Positions 24,642-34,792 of a stretch of 64,000 nt of DNA are shown here, piece by piece; the stretch's first letter is position 1; every line of letters starts with the position of its first letter. The translations under genes were made by a program, and so were the position numbers. Under the pieces are notes generated by a model. The model searched no databases and was not told where the DNA came from. It worked only from the letters and a program-made list of their open reading frames with translations. This DNA is from Pararhodobacter aggregans (GTDB lineage Bacteria; Pseudomonadota; Alphaproteobacteria; Rhodobacterales; Rhodobacteraceae): the NCBI RefSeq assembly GCF_003075525.1, contig NZ_QDDR01000001.1:62001-126000 (forward strand), in the 5' to 3' direction.

Positions 24642-26690
24642 ATGACGGATCAGACCCCCCTCCGGCTGAAAAGCTACATCTGCGGTGAATGGAAAGCCGG
24701 ATCGCGGGATGGCCAATTGCTGCGGGACGCGGGCACCGGGTCGCCGGTGGCGCTGATCGACGCCTCAGGCCTCGATATGGCGGGGGCGCTGGATTACGGG
24801 CGCAAATCCGGCAGGGCTTTGCGCGCGATGACCTTCCACCAGCGGGCCGAGATGCTGAAGGCGCTGGGCAAGGCGCTGACCGAGCGGAAGGCCGAGTTCC
24901 ACGCGCTGTCCTTGGCGACCGGCGCCACGCCGCGCGACGGGATGGTGGATATCGAGGGCGGGTTTCACACGCTGTTCAGCTATTCCGGGCAAGGTCGGCG
25001 CGAATTGCCGAACACCCGCGTGCTGACCGAGGGCGCGGTCGAAGGCCTGTCCAAGGACGGCAGCTTCAGCGCCCAGCATATCCTGACGCCGTTGCAGGGT
25101 GTTGCGGTGCATATCAACGCCTTCAACTTCCCGGTCTGGGGCATGCTGGAGAAACTGGCGCCGACCCTGCTGGCCGGGATGCCCGCCATTATCAAACCGG
25201 CCTCGCAGACCGCCTATCTGACCGAACTGGTGGTCCGCCGCATCGTCGAGTCGGGCATCCTGCCCGAGGGGGCGCTGCAACTGATCTGCGGCTCGACCGG
25301 CGACCTCTTGGACCATGTGACGGGGCAGGACGTGGTGACCTTCACCGGCTCGGCCAATACCGGGCGGATGCTGCGGACCTCGAAGGCCATTGTCGAGAAT
25401 TCGGTGCGTTTCACCATGGAAGCCGACAGCCTCAATGCGGCGGTGCTGGGGCCGGATGCGGGGCCCGGGACGCCGGAATTCGACCTCTTCGTCAAGGAAG
25501 TGGTGCGCGAGATGACGGTGAAGGCCGGGCAGAAATGCACCGCCATCCGCCGCGTCCTGGTGCCCCGCGCGCAGGTTCAGGCGGTGACCGAGGCACTGGC
25601 TGCGGCGCTGGCCAAGATGGGCGTCGGCCTGCCGGGCGACGAGGCCACGCGGATGGGGGCGCTCGCCTCGATGGCGCAGCGCGACGAGGTCCGGGCCCGG
25701 ATCCGCGACCTGCAGGGCGATGCCGAGATCGTGGTCGGCAACCCCGATGCGGTGACGCTCACTTCGGGCGATCCCGACGCGGGCGCCTTCCTCAACCCCG
25801 TGGTGCTCTATTGCGACCGGCCGGGCGATGCCCGCGCCGTGCATGACGTGGAGGCTTTCGGCCCCGTCTCGACCCTCATGCCCTATGACGATCTGGAGGA
25901 GGCCGTGGCGCTGACCCAGCGCGGCAAGGGCTCGCTGGCGGCCTCGGTCTTCACCGACTCGCCCGAGGTCGCCGAACAGGCCGTTCTGGGCATGGCCCCC
26001 TTCCACGGCCGCATCCTGCTGGGCAACCGCGCCTCGGCCAAGACCTCGACCGGCCACGGCGCGCCCCTGCCCAATCTGGTGCATGGCGGCCCCGGCCGGG
26101 CGGGCGGCGGCGAGGAAATGGGCGGCATCCGCGGCGTGAAACACTTCATGCAGCGCAGCGCGGTGCAGGGGACGCCCAAGCTCCTCAGCGCCGTCACCGG
26201 CCGCTGGATCCCCGGCGCGCCGACCCGCGAGGACATCCACCCGTTCCGCAAATCGCTGGCGGACCTCAAGGTGGGTGACCGGATCGTCACCGCCACGCGC
26301 GAGGTGACGCTTGCGGACATCGAGCATTTCGCCACGTTTACCGGCGACACCTTCTACGCCCATATGGACGAGGAAGCCGCCCGCGCGAACCCGTTCTTCG
26401 ACGGCCGCGTGGCGCATGGCTACCTGATCGTCAGCTTCGCCGCGGGCCTCTTCGTGCAGCCCGATCCGGGCCCGGTCCTGGCCAATTACGGCGTCGACAA
26501 TCTGCGCTTCCTGACCCCGGTCAACCCGGGCGACGTGCTGGGGGTCGAACTGACCTGCAAGGAGATCAACCCCCGCGAAAACGCCGACCATGGCGAGGTC
26601 CGCTGGGATTGCCGCGTCACCAACCAGACCGGCGCCGTGGTCGCGCAATACGATGTGCTGACGATGGTGGCGAAGACCTGGCCGCAGTAA
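24642..26690 (+). CDS. paaZ: PaaZ bifunctional oxepin-CoA hydrolase / semialdehyde dehydrogenase
   Basis: 682 residues, full-length fusion. The aldehyde dehydrogenase domain (1-520) has INAFNFPVWGMLEKLAPTLL, VTFTGSANTGRMLR, MEADSLNAAV (general-base Glu) and GQKCTAIRR (catalytic Cys). The C-terminal MaoC hotdog domain (about 550-682) has FATFTGDTFYAHMDEEAARA and FDGRVAHGYLIVSFAAGLF. PaaZ opens the oxepin ring and oxidises the resulting semialdehyde to 3-oxo-5,6-dehydrosuberyl-CoA. ATG 24642 follows AAAGGACCCGTC. It is last in the operon; the later beta-oxidation genes (paaF, G, H, J) and paaK are not here. Confidence 0.96.
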   Translation: MTDQTPLRLKSYICGEWKAGSRDGQLLRDAGTGSPVALIDASGLDMAGALDYGRKSGRALRAMTFHQRAEMLKALGKALTERKAEFHALSLATGATPRDGMVDIEGGFHTLFSYSGQGRRELPNTRVLTEGAVEGLSKDGSFSAQHILTPLQGVAVHINAFNFPVWGMLEKLAPTLLAGMPAIIKPASQTAYLTELVVRRIVESGILPEGALQLICGSTGDLLDHVTGQDVVTFTGSANTGRMLRTSKAIVENSVRFTMEADSLNAAVLGPDAGPGTPEFDLFVKEVVREMTVKAGQKCTAIRRVLVPRAQVQAVTEALAAALAKMGVGLPGDEATRMGALASMAQRDEVRARIRDLQGDAEIVVGNPDAVTLTSGDPDAGAFLNPVVLYCDRPGDARAVHDVEAFGPVSTLMPYDDLEEAVALTQRGKGSLAASVFTDSPEVAEQAVLGMAPFHGRILLGNRASAKTSTGHGAPLPNLVHGGPGRAGGGEEMGGIRGVKHFMQRSAVQGTPKLLSAVTGRWIPGAPTREDIHPFRKSLADLKVGDRIVTATREVTLADIEHFATFTGDTFYAHMDEEAARANPFFDGRVAHGYLIVSFAAGLFVQPDPGPVLANYGVDNLRFLTPVNPGDVLGVELTCKEINPRENADHGEVRWDCRVTNQTGAVVAQYDVLTMVAKTWPQ

Positions 26691-26813
26691 CCCGCGGCGA
26701 GGTCGGGCGGAAGCGGGGGGCCAGCCCCCTCGACTCCCAGCCGCGCCACGGGCGCGGCGTTCGCGGCGAGAGGCGCGCCACTGGCGCGTTTCCGAGACAC
26801 CGCTCACCCCCAG

Positions 26814-26841
26814 CCAAAGGGGACCCTCGGGCCCCCTTTGG
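26814..26841. terminator. Hairpin downstream of paaZ
   Basis: CCAAAGGGG (26814-26822) and CCCCTTTGG (26833-26841) form a 9-bp stem with a 10-base loop about 125 bases after the paaZ stop. Probable operon end, though without a long T-run. Confidence 0.5.
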
Positions 26842-26844
26842 AAA

Positions 26845-26927
26845 CCCCCGAGGATATTTAGAGAACAAAGATGAAGGTTAAGAGGGCGTTAAGCCGCCTT
26901 CTTTGTTCCTCAAATATCCTCGGGGGG
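26845..26927. repeat. Long inverted repeat between convergent paaZ and panE
   Basis: CCCCCGAGGATATTTAGAGA (start of the left arm, 26845-26871) is repeated inverted at 26900-26927, with only a few mismatches over about 27 bases and a 28-base loop. The gene-free stretch 26691-27047 also carries TTGGCCC-TT-GGGCCAA (26933-26948) and GGGGGGC-AGAAA-GCCCCCC just after it. Together these form a hairpin-rich bidirectional end region. No ORF here is convincing. Confidence 0.7.
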
Positions 26928-27047
26928 TGAATTGGCCCTTGGGCCAAGAGGGGGGCAGAAAGCCCCCCTTTCTTCGGCGCGGCGGCACGCCGCGCCGCCG
27001 GTCGCCCGAGGCGCCCGCGGCAGCGGGCAACGAGGGCGAAACCCCTC

Positions 27048-27935
27048 TCAGCGCTCTTCCAGCAGGTCCACCATCATCGCCAGCGCCCGGTTGAGCGGCG
27101 CGGGCACGCCAAGCGCCGCGCCGCGGCGGGCGATTTCGCCGTTGAGCTGGGCGATCTCGGTCCGCTTGCCCGCCATCACGTCCTGCGCCGTCGAGGACAG
27201 CTGCCCGGGCATGGTCGTCGTCAGCGCCAGCACCCGGTCCAGCATGTCGGCGGGCAGCGTCACGCCACTGGCGCTCGCCACCGCGCGGCATTCCTCGACC
27301 AGCGCGGTGAAGGTGGCCAGCGCCTCGGGGCGGCGGGCGATGGTGCCGTAATCGCGCAGCGTCAGCGCCGAGATCGCGTTCAGCGCGCAATTGAGCGTGA
27401 GCTTGGTCCAGAGCGCGGCCTCGGCCTGGGCCGAGACCTCGGCCGGGACCTGCACCGCTCGGAACCGCGCCGCCGCCGCCTGGGCGCCGGGGCCTTCGCC
27501 CAGCACCAGATCGCCCCGGCCGCGGTGCAGCACATGGCCGGGTCCGGCCATCGCCGCCGCGACATAGACCACCACGGGCAGCACCGGGCGGTCCAGGATC
27601 TCGGCCAGGATTTCGGCATTGCCGATGCCGTTCTGCAGGCTCATCACCGTGGTGCCGGGGGCGAGGTGGCGGCGGATCGCCTTGCCCGCCGTCGCCGTAT
27701 CGGGCGATTTCACGCAGACCAGCACCAGCCCGGCGCCCTGGACCGCCTCGGGGTCGGTCGTCGCCTCGACCTGCAGCACCTCGGTCTGGCCGTCCTTCTC
27801 CAGGATGAGCCCGTGCTCGGTCACCGCCTCGACCAGCGAGGGGCGGCCGATCAGGGTGACCGGCGTGCCCGCGCGGGCGAACATGGCGCCGAAATAGCAG
27901 CCGACGGCGCCCGCGCCGAAGATCGCGACCCTCAT
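27048..27935 (-). CDS. panE: Ketopantoate reductase family protein
   Basis: 295 residues. N-terminal Rossmann domain with [20 protein letters not shown] (GxGxxG for NADP), [10 protein letters not shown] and [13 protein letters not shown]. The C-terminal helical domain has [20 protein letters not shown] (catalytic Lys region) and [15 protein letters not shown]. PanE reduces 2-dehydropantoate to pantoate for coenzyme A synthesis, but paralogues act on other 2-keto acids, so the symbol is provisional. The start overlaps the gcvP stop by four bases (ATGA), making it the last gene of the glycine-riboswitch operon, an unexpected position for a pantothenate gene. Confidence 0.8.
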   Translation of the reverse strand: MRVAIFGAGAVGCYFGAMFARAGTPVTLIGRPSLVEAVTEHGLILEKDGQTEVLQVEATTDPEAVQGAGLVLVCVKSPDTATAGKAIRRHLAPGTTVMSLQNGIGNAEILAEILDRPVLPVVVYVAAAMAGPGHVLHRGRGDLVLGEGPGAQAAAARFRAVQVPAEVSAQAEAALWTKLTLNCALNAISALTLRDYGTIARRPEALATFTALVEECRAVASASGVTLPADMLDRVLALTTTMPGQLSSTAQDVMAGKRTEIAQLNGEIARRGAALGVPAPLNRALAMMVDLLEER

Positions 27936-30772
27936 TCTGCGGCCTGGGCGTAATCGGTCAGCGGCGGGCAGACGCAGAACAGGTTGCGGTCGCCATAGAC
28001 GTTGTCGACCCGGCCCACCGGCGGCCAGTATTTGTCGACCCGGAAGCTGCCGGGCGGGAAGCAGCCCTGCTCGCGCGAATATTCGCGGTCCCAGTCGGCC
28101 ACCAGATCCTCGACCGTATGCGGCGCGTGGCGGAGCGGCGAGGCTTCGGCGCTGATCTCGCCCGCCTCGACCGCCCTGATCTCCTCGCGGATCGCCAGCA
28201 GCGCGGTGATGAAGCGGTCGATCTCGGCCTTGGTTTCGGATTCCGTGGGCTCGACCATCAGCGTCCCGGCCACTGGCCAGCTCATCGTCGGCGCATGGAA
28301 GCCGTTGTCGATCAGGCGCTTGGCGATGTCCTCGACCGTGACGCCAGCCTCGGCAAAGGGGCGGGTGTCGAGGATGCATTCATGCGCGACGCGGCCCTTG
28401 TTGCCCATGAACAGCACCTTGTAGGCGCCGGTCAGCCGGGCGGCGATGTAATTGGCGTTCAGGATCGCCACGCGGGTCGCCTGGGTCAGGCCCGGGCCGC
28501 CCATCATCAGGCAATAGGCCCAGGAAATCAGCAGGATGGAGGCCGATCCATAGGGCGCGGCGGACACCGGCCCTTCGCTGCCGCCGGTTTCCGGGTGGCC
28601 GGGCAGGTGGGGCGCCAGATGCGCCTTGACGCCAATCGGGCCCATGCCGGGGCCGCCGCCGCCATGCGGAATGGCGAAGGTCTTGTGCAGGTTCAGGTGG
28701 CTGACATCGCCGCCGATCTCGCCGGGTTTCACCAGCCCGACCATGGCGTTCATGTTGGCGCCGTCGATATAGACCTGCCCGCCGTGCTGGTGGGTGATGC
28801 GGCAGACCTCGCGCACGGTTTCCTCGAACACGCCATGGGTCGAGGGGTAGGTAATCATGCAGGCCGCCAGCTTGTCGCCGGCCTTCGCCGCCTTGTCGCG
28901 GAAATCCTCGACATCAATGTCGCCATTGGGCGAGGATTGGACGACCACCACCTCCATCCCCGCCATCTGGGCCGAGGCCGGGTTGGTGCCATGCGCCGAC
29001 ATCGGGATCAGGCAGATCTTGCGGTCATGCGCGCCCTGCGCCTTGTGATAGGCGAGGATGGTCAGGAGCCCGGCGTATTCGCCCTGCGCGCCCGAATTGG
29101 GCTGCATCGACATGGCGTCATAGCCGGTGATCTCACACAGTTTCGCGCCCAGATCCGCGATCACCTCGGCATAGCCCTGCGCCTGATCGGGCGGGCAGAA
29201 GGGATGCAGCGAGCCGAATTCGGGCCAGGTGATCGGCATCATCTCGGCCGCGGCGTTCAGCTTCATGGTGCAAGAGCCCAGCGGGATCATCGCCCGGTCC
29301 AAGGCCAGATCGCGGTCCGACAGGCGGCGCATGTAGCGCATCATCTCGGATTCGGCGCGGTTCATGTGGAAGATCGGGTGGGTCAGATAGGCGCTTTCGC
29401 GGGCCATCGCCTCGGGGAAGCCGAGTTTAGCGCGATGCGGCGGGGCGGCGTCGATGCCGAAGGCTTTCAGCACGCGGTGCAGGACGTTCTCGTCCGTCGT
29501 CTCGTCCAGCGCGATGCCGACATGGCGGGTGCCGATCTTGCGGAAATTGAGCCCCTCATGCCGGGCGGCGGCGAGGATGCCGGTCTGGCCCACGCCCACT
29601 TCCACGGTGATCGTGTCGAAGAAGGCCTCGGGCTCCACCCGGGCCCCGGCGGCTTTCAGCGCCCGGGCAAGCCGTTCGGTCATGAAATGCACCCGTTCGG
29701 CGATGGCGCGCAGGCCCATGGGCCCGTGGAACACGGCGTACATCGAGGCCATGACCGCCAGCAGCGCCTGCGCGGTGCAGACGTTGGAGGTGGCTTTCTC
29801 TCGCCGGATATGCTGCTCGCGGGTTTGCAGCGCCAGCCGGTACGCCTTGTTGCCGCGCGAATCGACCGAGACGCCGACCAGCCGCCCGGGCATCTGCCGC
29901 TTGTGGGCATCGGCGCAGGACAGGAAGGCGGCATGCGGGCCACCGTAGCCCATCGGCACGCCGAAGCGCTGGGCCGAACCCACGGCAATATCGGCGCCCA
30001 TCGCGCCCGGCTCCTTGATGAGGCAGAGCGCCAGCAGGTCGGTGGCCACGATCGCCACGGCCTTGGTGCCGTGCAGCGCGGCGATGCTGTCGGTCAGGTC
30101 GCGGACATGGCCATGCGTGCCGGGATACTGGAAGATCGCGCCGAAGACCTGCGCGGGGTCCAGATCCTCGGGTTGGCCGGTCAGGATCTCGATGCCGAGG
30201 GGCGCCGCGCGGGTCTGCATGACGGCGATGTTCTGGGGGTGGCAATTGGCGTCGATGAAGAAGGCCTTGGCCTTCGACTTGGCGACGCGCTGGGCCATGA
30301 CCATCGCCTCGGCGCAGGCGGTCGATTCATCGAGCAGCGAGGCATTGGCGACCGGCAGGCCGGTCAGATCCGCGACCATGGTCTGGAAGTTGAGCAGCGC
30401 CTCCAGCCGCCCCTGGGCGATTTCGGGCTGATAGGGGGTATAGGCGGTGTACCAGGCGGGGTTCTCCAGGATGTTGCGCTGGATCGCCGGGGGGGTGATC
30501 GTGCCGTAATAGCCCTGACCGATCAGCGAGGTCATGACTTTGTTCTTCGCCCCCACCTCGCGCATTTTCGCCAAGAGGCCGCCTTCGGACAAGGGCGCCC
30601 AGCCCAGCGGCTGGTCCTGCCGGATCGAGGGCGGGATGGTCTCGTCGATCAGCTGGTCCAGCGTCTGGCAACCGGTCGCGGCCAGCATCTCGGCCATCTC
30701 GGCGGGCGAGGGGCCGATGTGGCGGCGGTTGGCGAAATCATAGGGGTCATAGGCGGTGGGGGAATAGGTCAT
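27932..30772 (-). CDS. gcvP: Glycine dehydrogenase (decarboxylating), P protein
   Basis: 946 residues, single-chain P protein. It decarboxylates glycine with PLP and passes the aminomethyl group to the lipoyl arm of GcvH. N-terminal block [58 protein letters not shown]-lysine block [21 protein letters not shown]-terminal [17 protein letters not shown] 30772 overlaps the SRPBCC gene stop and the gcvP stop overlaps the panE start, so translation is coupled along the operon. Confidence 0.97.
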   Translation of the reverse strand: MTYSPTAYDPYDFANRRHIGPSPAEMAEMLAATGCQTLDQLIDETIPPSIRQDQPLGWAPLSEGGLLAKMREVGAKNKVMTSLIGQGYYGTITPPAIQRNILENPAWYTAYTPYQPEIAQGRLEALLNFQTMVADLTGLPVANASLLDESTACAEAMVMAQRVAKSKAKAFFIDANCHPQNIAVMQTRAAPLGIEILTGQPEDLDPAQVFGAIFQYPGTHGHVRDLTDSIAALHGTKAVAIVATDLLALCLIKEPGAMGADIAVGSAQRFGVPMGYGGPHAAFLSCADAHKRQMPGRLVGVSVDSRGNKAYRLALQTREQHIRREKATSNVCTAQALLAVMASMYAVFHGPMGLRAIAERVHFMTERLARALKAAGARVEPEAFFDTITVEVGVGQTGILAAARHEGLNFRKIGTRHVGIALDETTDENVLHRVLKAFGIDAAPPHRAKLGFPEAMARESAYLTHPIFHMNRAESEMMRYMRRLSDRDLALDRAMIPLGSCTMKLNAAAEMMPITWPEFGSLHPFCPPDQAQGYAEVIADLGAKLCEITGYDAMSMQPNSGAQGEYAGLLTILAYHKAQGAHDRKICLIPMSAHGTNPASAQMAGMEVVVVQSSPNGDIDVEDFRDKAAKAGDKLAACMITYPSTHGVFEETVREVCRITHQHGGQVYIDGANMNAMVGLVKPGEIGGDVSHLNLHKTFAIPHGGGGPGMGPIGVKAHLAPHLPGHPETGGSEGPVSAAPYGSASILLISWAYCLMMGGPGLTQATRVAILNANYIAARLTGAYKVLFMGNKGRVAHECILDTRPFAEAGVTVEDIAKRLIDNGFHAPTMSWPVAGTLMVEPTESETKAEIDRFITALLAIREEIRAVEAGEISAEASPLRHAPHTVEDLVADWDREYSREQGCFPPGSFRVDKYWPPVGRVDNVYGDRNLFCVCPPLTDYAQAAE

Positions 30773-31251
30773 GACAGCTCCGTCAGGCGGGCGAGATTGT
30801 CGAGCGACGAGGCAAGCCCCGTCGCGTGTTGATCGGGGTCGATGCCGGGCGGGACGCGGCTGGCCTCGACCCGGGCGCGGGTGCCGGAGCCCTCGGGCGA
30901 AAAGCGCCAGTCCATCCGCATCGTGCCGGCAAAGGCCGGGTCGAGGCTGGGGAAATCCACGTCCAGCACCACGCGGCCGGGCGGGTCGAGCGTGACGAAA
31001 CGGGCGCGGACCACGTCGTGATGCGCCCCCGCCTTGCCCTTCGCGCCATCGGTGAAGCGCAGCACCATGCGCAGCGCGCCGCCGGGCACGGGGTCGAGCG
31101 CGTCGATCCGGCCCTCGGCGCCTTCGGGCGGCAGCCAGCGGACCAGATCCCCGGGCGTCGTCCAGGCGGCGAACAGGCGCTCGGGCGGGGCGGCGATGAA
31201 CCGCTCGGCCCGGTCGATGCGGCCGGGGTCATAGGCGGGCGGGTCAATCAT
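30769..31251 (-). CDS. SRPBCC/AHSA1-domain protein in the gcv operon
   Basis: 160 residues with the AHSA1-type START fold: [64 protein letters not shown], and a C-terminal helix [11 protein letters not shown]. Proteins of this fold bind hydrophobic ligands or coactivate partners; no ligand is predictable. It is coupled by overlap to both neighbours (8 bases with the VOC gene, 4 with gcvP), so it must be made with the glycine cleavage enzymes. Confidence 0.82.
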   Translation of the reverse strand: MIDPPAYDPGRIDRAERFIAAPPERLFAAWTTPGDLVRWLPPEGAEGRIDALDPVPGGALRMVLRFTDGAKGKAGAHHDVVRARFVTLDPPGRVVLDVDFPSLDPAFAGTMRMDWRFSPEGSGTRARVEASRVPPGIDPDQHATGLASSLDNLARLTELS

Positions 31252-31609
31252 CGCCGCCCTCGGTGTGATGGGCCACGTTCACGAGGTTGCCCTCGGGGTC
31301 GCGCAGGTAGAACCGGCGGATGCCCCAGGGTTCGGTGACGGGGCCGTAGACGGGCTCGGCCCCGGTCGCGCGCAGGGCGGCAAGCGCCGCGTCGAGGTCA
31401 TCGACCAGCACGGAAATCGCCGGCAGCTCGGTGCCCGAGCCGCCTTCGGCCGCCAGTTGCAGCCGGGCCCGGGCCGTGGCGGGGGCGCCGAGGAAGGCGA
31501 TCCAGCCCATCTCGAAATCCACGGTCAGGCCCAGGACCTGCCGGTAGAATTCGGCCAGCCCGACGGGGTCGCGGGCGGGCAGGTTGGGAACGATGGACAG
31601 GACCGCCAT
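31244..31609 (-). CDS. VOC (glyoxalase/bleomycin-resistance fold) protein
   Basis: 121 residues: SIVPNLPARDPVGLAEFYRQ, VDFEMGWIAFLG, ELPAISVLVDDLDAALAALR and EPWGIRRFYLRDPEGNLVNV. This is the two-beta-alpha-beta-repeat VOC fold. The Glu and His of the last strand (DPEGNLVNVAHHTEGG) could help bind metal. The substrate is unknown; similar proteins include glyoxalases and dioxygenases. It starts four bases after the gcvH stop and overlaps the next gene by eight bases. Confidence 0.85.
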   Translation of the reverse strand: MAVLSIVPNLPARDPVGLAEFYRQVLGLTVDFEMGWIAFLGAPATARARLQLAAEGGSGTELPAISVLVDDLDAALAALRATGAEPVYGPVTEPWGIRRFYLRDPEGNLVNVAHHTEGGDD

Positions 31610-31613
31610 GGGA

Positions 31614-31973
31614 TCAGCCGATGAAGTCCTTGTACTCGTCCTCGGTCATGTAATCGTCGAGGGCGCTCATGTCGTCGATCTTCATCTTGAAGAACCAGGC
31701 CTCGCCCAGCGGGTCCTCGTTCACCAGACCGGGGTTGTCGACGATGGCGCCGTTCACCTCGACGATCTCGCCGTCCAAAGGCGCCAGGATGTCGGACGCG
31801 GCCTTGACGGATTCGATCACGCTGACCTCGTCGCCCTTGGCGACCTGCGTTTCCGGTTCGGGCAGTTCCACGAACACCACATCGCCCAGTTGTTCGGCGG
31901 CGTGTTCGGTGATGCCGACGACGATCAGATCGCCGTCGACGCGCAGCCATTCGTGTTCTTCGGTGAATTTCAT
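31614..31973 (-). CDS. gcvH: Glycine cleavage H protein
   Basis: 119 residues, the lipoyl carrier of the glycine cleavage system. [20 protein letters not shown] at the start, lipoylated Lys57 within [15 protein letters not shown], then [20 protein letters not shown]. Length is slightly below the 125-130 usual but complete. It starts 10 bases after gcvT and is under the tandem glycine riboswitch. Confidence 0.96.
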   Translation of the reverse strand: MKFTEEHEWLRVDGDLIVVGITEHAAEQLGDVVFVELPEPETQVAKGDEVSVIESVKAASDILAPLDGEIVEVNGAIVDNPGLVNEDPLGEAWFFKMKIDDMSALDDYMTEDEYKDFIG

Positions 31974-31983
31974 CGCGATTGCC

Positions 31984-33072
31984 TCATGTGCGATAGGTGG
32001 AGGGACGGAAAGGGGTTTTGGCGACCCGGACGGGCAGGCGCTTGCCGCGCACCTCGCCCCAGAGCCTGGTGCCCGGTTCGGCCAGCGCCGTGGGAACATA
32101 GCCCATGGCGATGGGGGCCTGCAGCGAGGGGCCGAAGCCGCCCGAGGTGATGGTGCCGACGGGCGCCTCGGCCGTCTCGCTGTCGAACAGCGCGGTGCCG
32201 TCGCGCATCGGCGCCCGGCCCTCGGGCAGGAGGCCCACGCGCTTTCGGGACGGCCCCTCGGCCAGTTCGCGCTGGATGCGGTCGGCGCCGGGGAAGCCGC
32301 CTTCGGTCCGGCGGCGTTTCTGGATGGCCCAGGTAAGGCCGGCCTCGACGGGCGAGGTCTCGGTGTCGATGTCGTGGCCATAGAGGCAGAGCCCGGCCTC
32401 GAGCCTGAGCGAATCGCGGGCGCCGAGGCCGATGGGCGCCACCTCCTCCATCGCCAGCAGGGCGCGGGCGAAGGCCTCGGCGCGGTCCTCGGGCAGGGAG
32501 ATCTCATAGCCATCATCGCCGGTGTAGCCGGAGCGCGAGATCCAGAGCGCCGCACCCTCCCAATCCAGCACTGCCACATCCATGAATTTCATCGCCGCGA
32601 CGCCGGGGATCAGCCGGGCCAGCGCCGTCTCGGCCAAGGGGCCCTGCAGGGCCAGCAGGGCGCGGTCCGTCACCGGCTCCACCCCCGGCAGATGGGCCTG
32701 CAGGTGGGCGATGTCGGCCTCCTTGCAGGCGGCGTTGACCACCAGGAACAGGTGATCGCCGCGGTTGGCGATCATCAGGTCGTCAAGGATGCCGCCGGCC
32801 GCGTTGGTGAACATGGCATAGCGCTGGCGCCCCTCGGCCAGGCCCTGCACATCGACCGGCACCAGCGCCTCAAGCGCCTGAGCGGGGGCGCGCAGGATCA
32901 CCTGCCCCATGTGCGAGACGTCGAAGAGCCCGGCCTGCGCGCGGGAATGCAGATGCTCGCCCATCACCCCCATCGGGTATTGCACGGGCATCTCATAGCC
33001 CGCGAAGGGCACCATCTTGGCCCCCAGTTCGCGTTGAAGATCGTAAAGGCAGGTACGCCTCAGGTCGGTCAT
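31984..33072 (-). CDS. gcvT: Aminomethyltransferase, glycine cleavage T protein
   Basis: 362 residues from ATG 33072. The T protein transfers the one-carbon unit from lipoyl-GcvH to tetrahydrofolate and releases ammonia. Folate-binding fold blocks: [70 protein letters not shown] and the C-terminal [28 protein letters not shown] lies a few bases upstream of the start. The open frame extends far upstream, but that stretch is the riboswitch. First gene of gcvT-gcvH-VOC-SRPBCC-gcvP-panE. Confidence 0.96.
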   Translation of the reverse strand: MTDLRRTCLYDLQRELGAKMVPFAGYEMPVQYPMGVMGEHLHSRAQAGLFDVSHMGQVILRAPAQALEALVPVDVQGLAEGRQRYAMFTNAAGGILDDLMIANRGDHLFLVVNAACKEADIAHLQAHLPGVEPVTDRALLALQGPLAETALARLIPGVAAMKFMDVAVLDWEGAALWISRSGYTGDDGYEISLPEDRAEAFARALLAMEEVAPIGLGARDSLRLEAGLCLYGHDIDTETSPVEAGLTWAIQKRRRTEGGFPGADRIQRELAEGPSRKRVGLLPEGRAPMRDGTALFDSETAEAPVGTITSGGFGPSLQAPIAMGYVPTALAEPGTRLWGEVRGKRLPVRVAKTPFRPSTYRT

Positions 33073-33132
33073 GCCGAAGTCTCCCTCCGGTCGTGCGACC
33101 GGCACCAGAAGGGCGCGATCCCGCGCCGGTTG

Positions 33133-33328
33133 GTGCCCCCTCTGTCCCTGCCCGTGACCGATACGGCCGTGAGCGCCTGAGATCGTTATCCCTTCGGCGG
33201 GCGCCGGAACGCCACTCTCCAGAGTTCCAATGTGAACGCGGTCCCTTGCGCCTGAGAGTTTACCGGGGCGGTTGCTCCTTCGGCACCGGCGGGTTTGGAG
33301 GCCGCCGGATTCTCCCGTGTTCACGACA
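33133..33328 (-). promoter_or_regulatory. Tandem glycine riboswitch upstream of gcvT
   Basis: Read on the minus strand the leader contains two glycine aptamers. Aptamer 1: ACGGGAGAATCC, GCCGAAGGAGCAACCGCC, AAACTCTCAGGCGCAAGGGA. Aptamer 2: CTCTGGAGAGTGGCG, GCCGAAGGGATAACGATC, TCTCAGGCGC, GGGACAGAGGGGGC. The GCCGAAGG-AACCGC and CTCAGGC-AAGGGAC cores are diagnostic. Between the second aptamer and gcvT a hairpin CCGGTC-GCAC-GACCGG (33087-33102) sits against the GGAGGGAG ribosome site. This suggests translational control: glycine binding should favour gcv expression so that excess glycine is degraded. Confidence 0.92.
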
Positions 33329-33432
33329 CCTTGGATAGCAAGAGCGACATGGCGATGGCAAGGGGGCGTGGCCATGGGCTTGCACCTTGCACCGGCATTG
33401 GGCAAGCCTTGGGCAAAACGCGGGAGAGCGCT

Positions 33433-33993
33433 GTGTCCGAACCCTTCTTCTTTGGCTATGGCTCGCTGGTGAACCGCCAGACCCATGTCTACACCCCGGC
33501 CTATCGCGCGCGGCTGACCGGCTGGCGGCGGGCGTGGAAGCACACCGTGGGGCGGGTCACGCCGTTTCTGACCGGGGTGCCCGACCCGGGCTCGGTCATC
33601 GACGGGCTGGTGGCGCATGTGCCGGGCGGCGACTGGGCGGCGCTCGACCTGAGGGAAGAGGGCTATGACCGCCACGCCATCCCCTCGGGCCTGACGGTCG
33701 AGGGCGACGTGGGCGTCGCGGCGCAGGTCTATGCGGTGCCGGTGGTGACCATGGTGGTGCAGGACGATCCGGCACCCATTCTGCTGAGTTACCTCGATGT
33801 GGTGGTGCAGGGCTATCTGCGCGAATTCGGCGAGGCCGGCGCGCATGACTTCTTCGCCACCACGGACGGCTGGGAGGTGCCGGTGCTGGATGACCGCGCC
33901 GAGCCCCGTTATCCCCGCGCGCAGGTGCTGAGCGCGGGCGAGACGGCATTCGTGGACGCGAAGCTCAGGGAATACGGGGTGCGGGTGGTCTGA
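33433..33993 (+). CDS. Gamma-glutamylcyclotransferase-like (GGCT fold) protein
   Basis: 186 residues from GTG 33433 (CGGGAGAGC upstream). The N-terminal FFFGYGSLVNRQTH is the substrate-binding YGSL signature of the GGCT/AIG2 fold; LDLREEGYDRHAIP carries the expected catalytic Glu position (E in REEGY). Family members release 5-oxoproline from gamma-glutamyl peptides or glutathione. Exact substrate unknown. It overlaps the next gene by one base (TGATG) and is divergent from the gcv riboswitch, whose transcript starts about 100 bases away. Confidence 0.78.
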   Translation: MSEPFFFGYGSLVNRQTHVYTPAYRARLTGWRRAWKHTVGRVTPFLTGVPDPGSVIDGLVAHVPGGDWAALDLREEGYDRHAIPSGLTVEGDVGVAAQVYAVPVVTMVVQDDPAPILLSYLDVVVQGYLREFGEAGAHDFFATTDGWEVPVLDDRAEPRYPRAQVLSAGETAFVDAKLREYGVRVV

Positions 33994-34790
33994 TGCGCCT
34001 CCTTTGCCTCAACGCCTGGGGCGGGGTCCTGCACGAGGCGCTGATGCCCTGGATCGCCGGGGTGGGCGCGGATGTGCTCTGCCTGCAGGAGGTGGTGCAT
34101 ACGCCGGGCGCCGGGAAGGACTGGCTGGAATACCGCGACGGCGCCCATGTCCTGCCGCAGCGCGCCCGGATGCTGGACGAATTGCGGGCGGTCCTGCCCG
34201 GCCATGCCGTGCTGTTCAGCCCGGCGGGAAGCGGTCTGTTGTGGGAGGGCGATCAGGCGGTGCCCTCGCATTTCGGGCTGGCCTGTTTCGTGCGGGAAAC
34301 GATCCCGGTGATCGGGCAGGCCACGGGTTTCGTGCATGGCGCCTATTCTGATCACGATTACGGCGCCCATCCCCGGCCGCGCAACGCCATGGTGCTCAGG
34401 CTCTGGGCCGAGGGGCGACCTTGGGTCGTGGCGCAGATGCATGGCCTCAGGGACAAGGCGGCGGGCAAGGCCGACACGCCCGAACGGGCCGCACAGGCCG
34501 AGCGGTTCGCGGCGCTGATCGACGGGCTGGCCGAACCCGGGGATGCGGTCGTGGCCTGCGGGGATTTCAACGTGCGGCCGGACAGCCAGACGCTGCGGCG
34601 GCTGGAACGGCTGGGCCTCAGCGATCTGGTCACGGGCGGCGGCTTCGCCGGGACGCGGACCGCGCGCTACACCAAGCCCGACCGCTTCGCCGATTACCTG
34701 ATGGTCAACGCGCAGGTGCCGGTCCGCCGGTTCGAGGTGATCCGCGCGCCCGAGGTCAGCGACCATTGCCCGCTGTGGCTGGAGGCATGA
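33993..34790 (+). CDS. Endonuclease/exonuclease/phosphatase (EEP) family hydrolase
   Basis: 265 residues with EEP metal-site blocks: MRLLCLNAWGG (Asn), VLCLQEV (Glu), VVAQMHGL (His replacing the more usual THL), VVACGDFNVRP (GDFN), FADYLMVN (D-YL) and EVSDHCPLW (SDH). Members hydrolyse phosphodiesters or phosphomonoesters in nucleic acids or lipids. The set is complete, so activity is likely. It is translationally coupled to the GGCT-like gene; a functional link is not obvious. Confidence 0.83.
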   Translation: MRLLCLNAWGGVLHEALMPWIAGVGADVLCLQEVVHTPGAGKDWLEYRDGAHVLPQRARMLDELRAVLPGHAVLFSPAGSGLLWEGDQAVPSHFGLACFVRETIPVIGQATGFVHGAYSDHDYGAHPRPRNAMVLRLWAEGRPWVVAQMHGLRDKAAGKADTPERAAQAERFAALIDGLAEPGDAVVACGDFNVRPDSQTLRRLERLGLSDLVTGGGFAGTRTARYTKPDRFADYLMVNAQVPVRRFEVIRAPEVSDHCPLWLEA

Positions 34791-34792
34791 AA

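Noticed and set aside
28118-30832. 904-codon open frame opposite gcvP
   Set aside because: Mirror frame of gcvP, composed of His/Gly/Arg-rich sequence with no domain.
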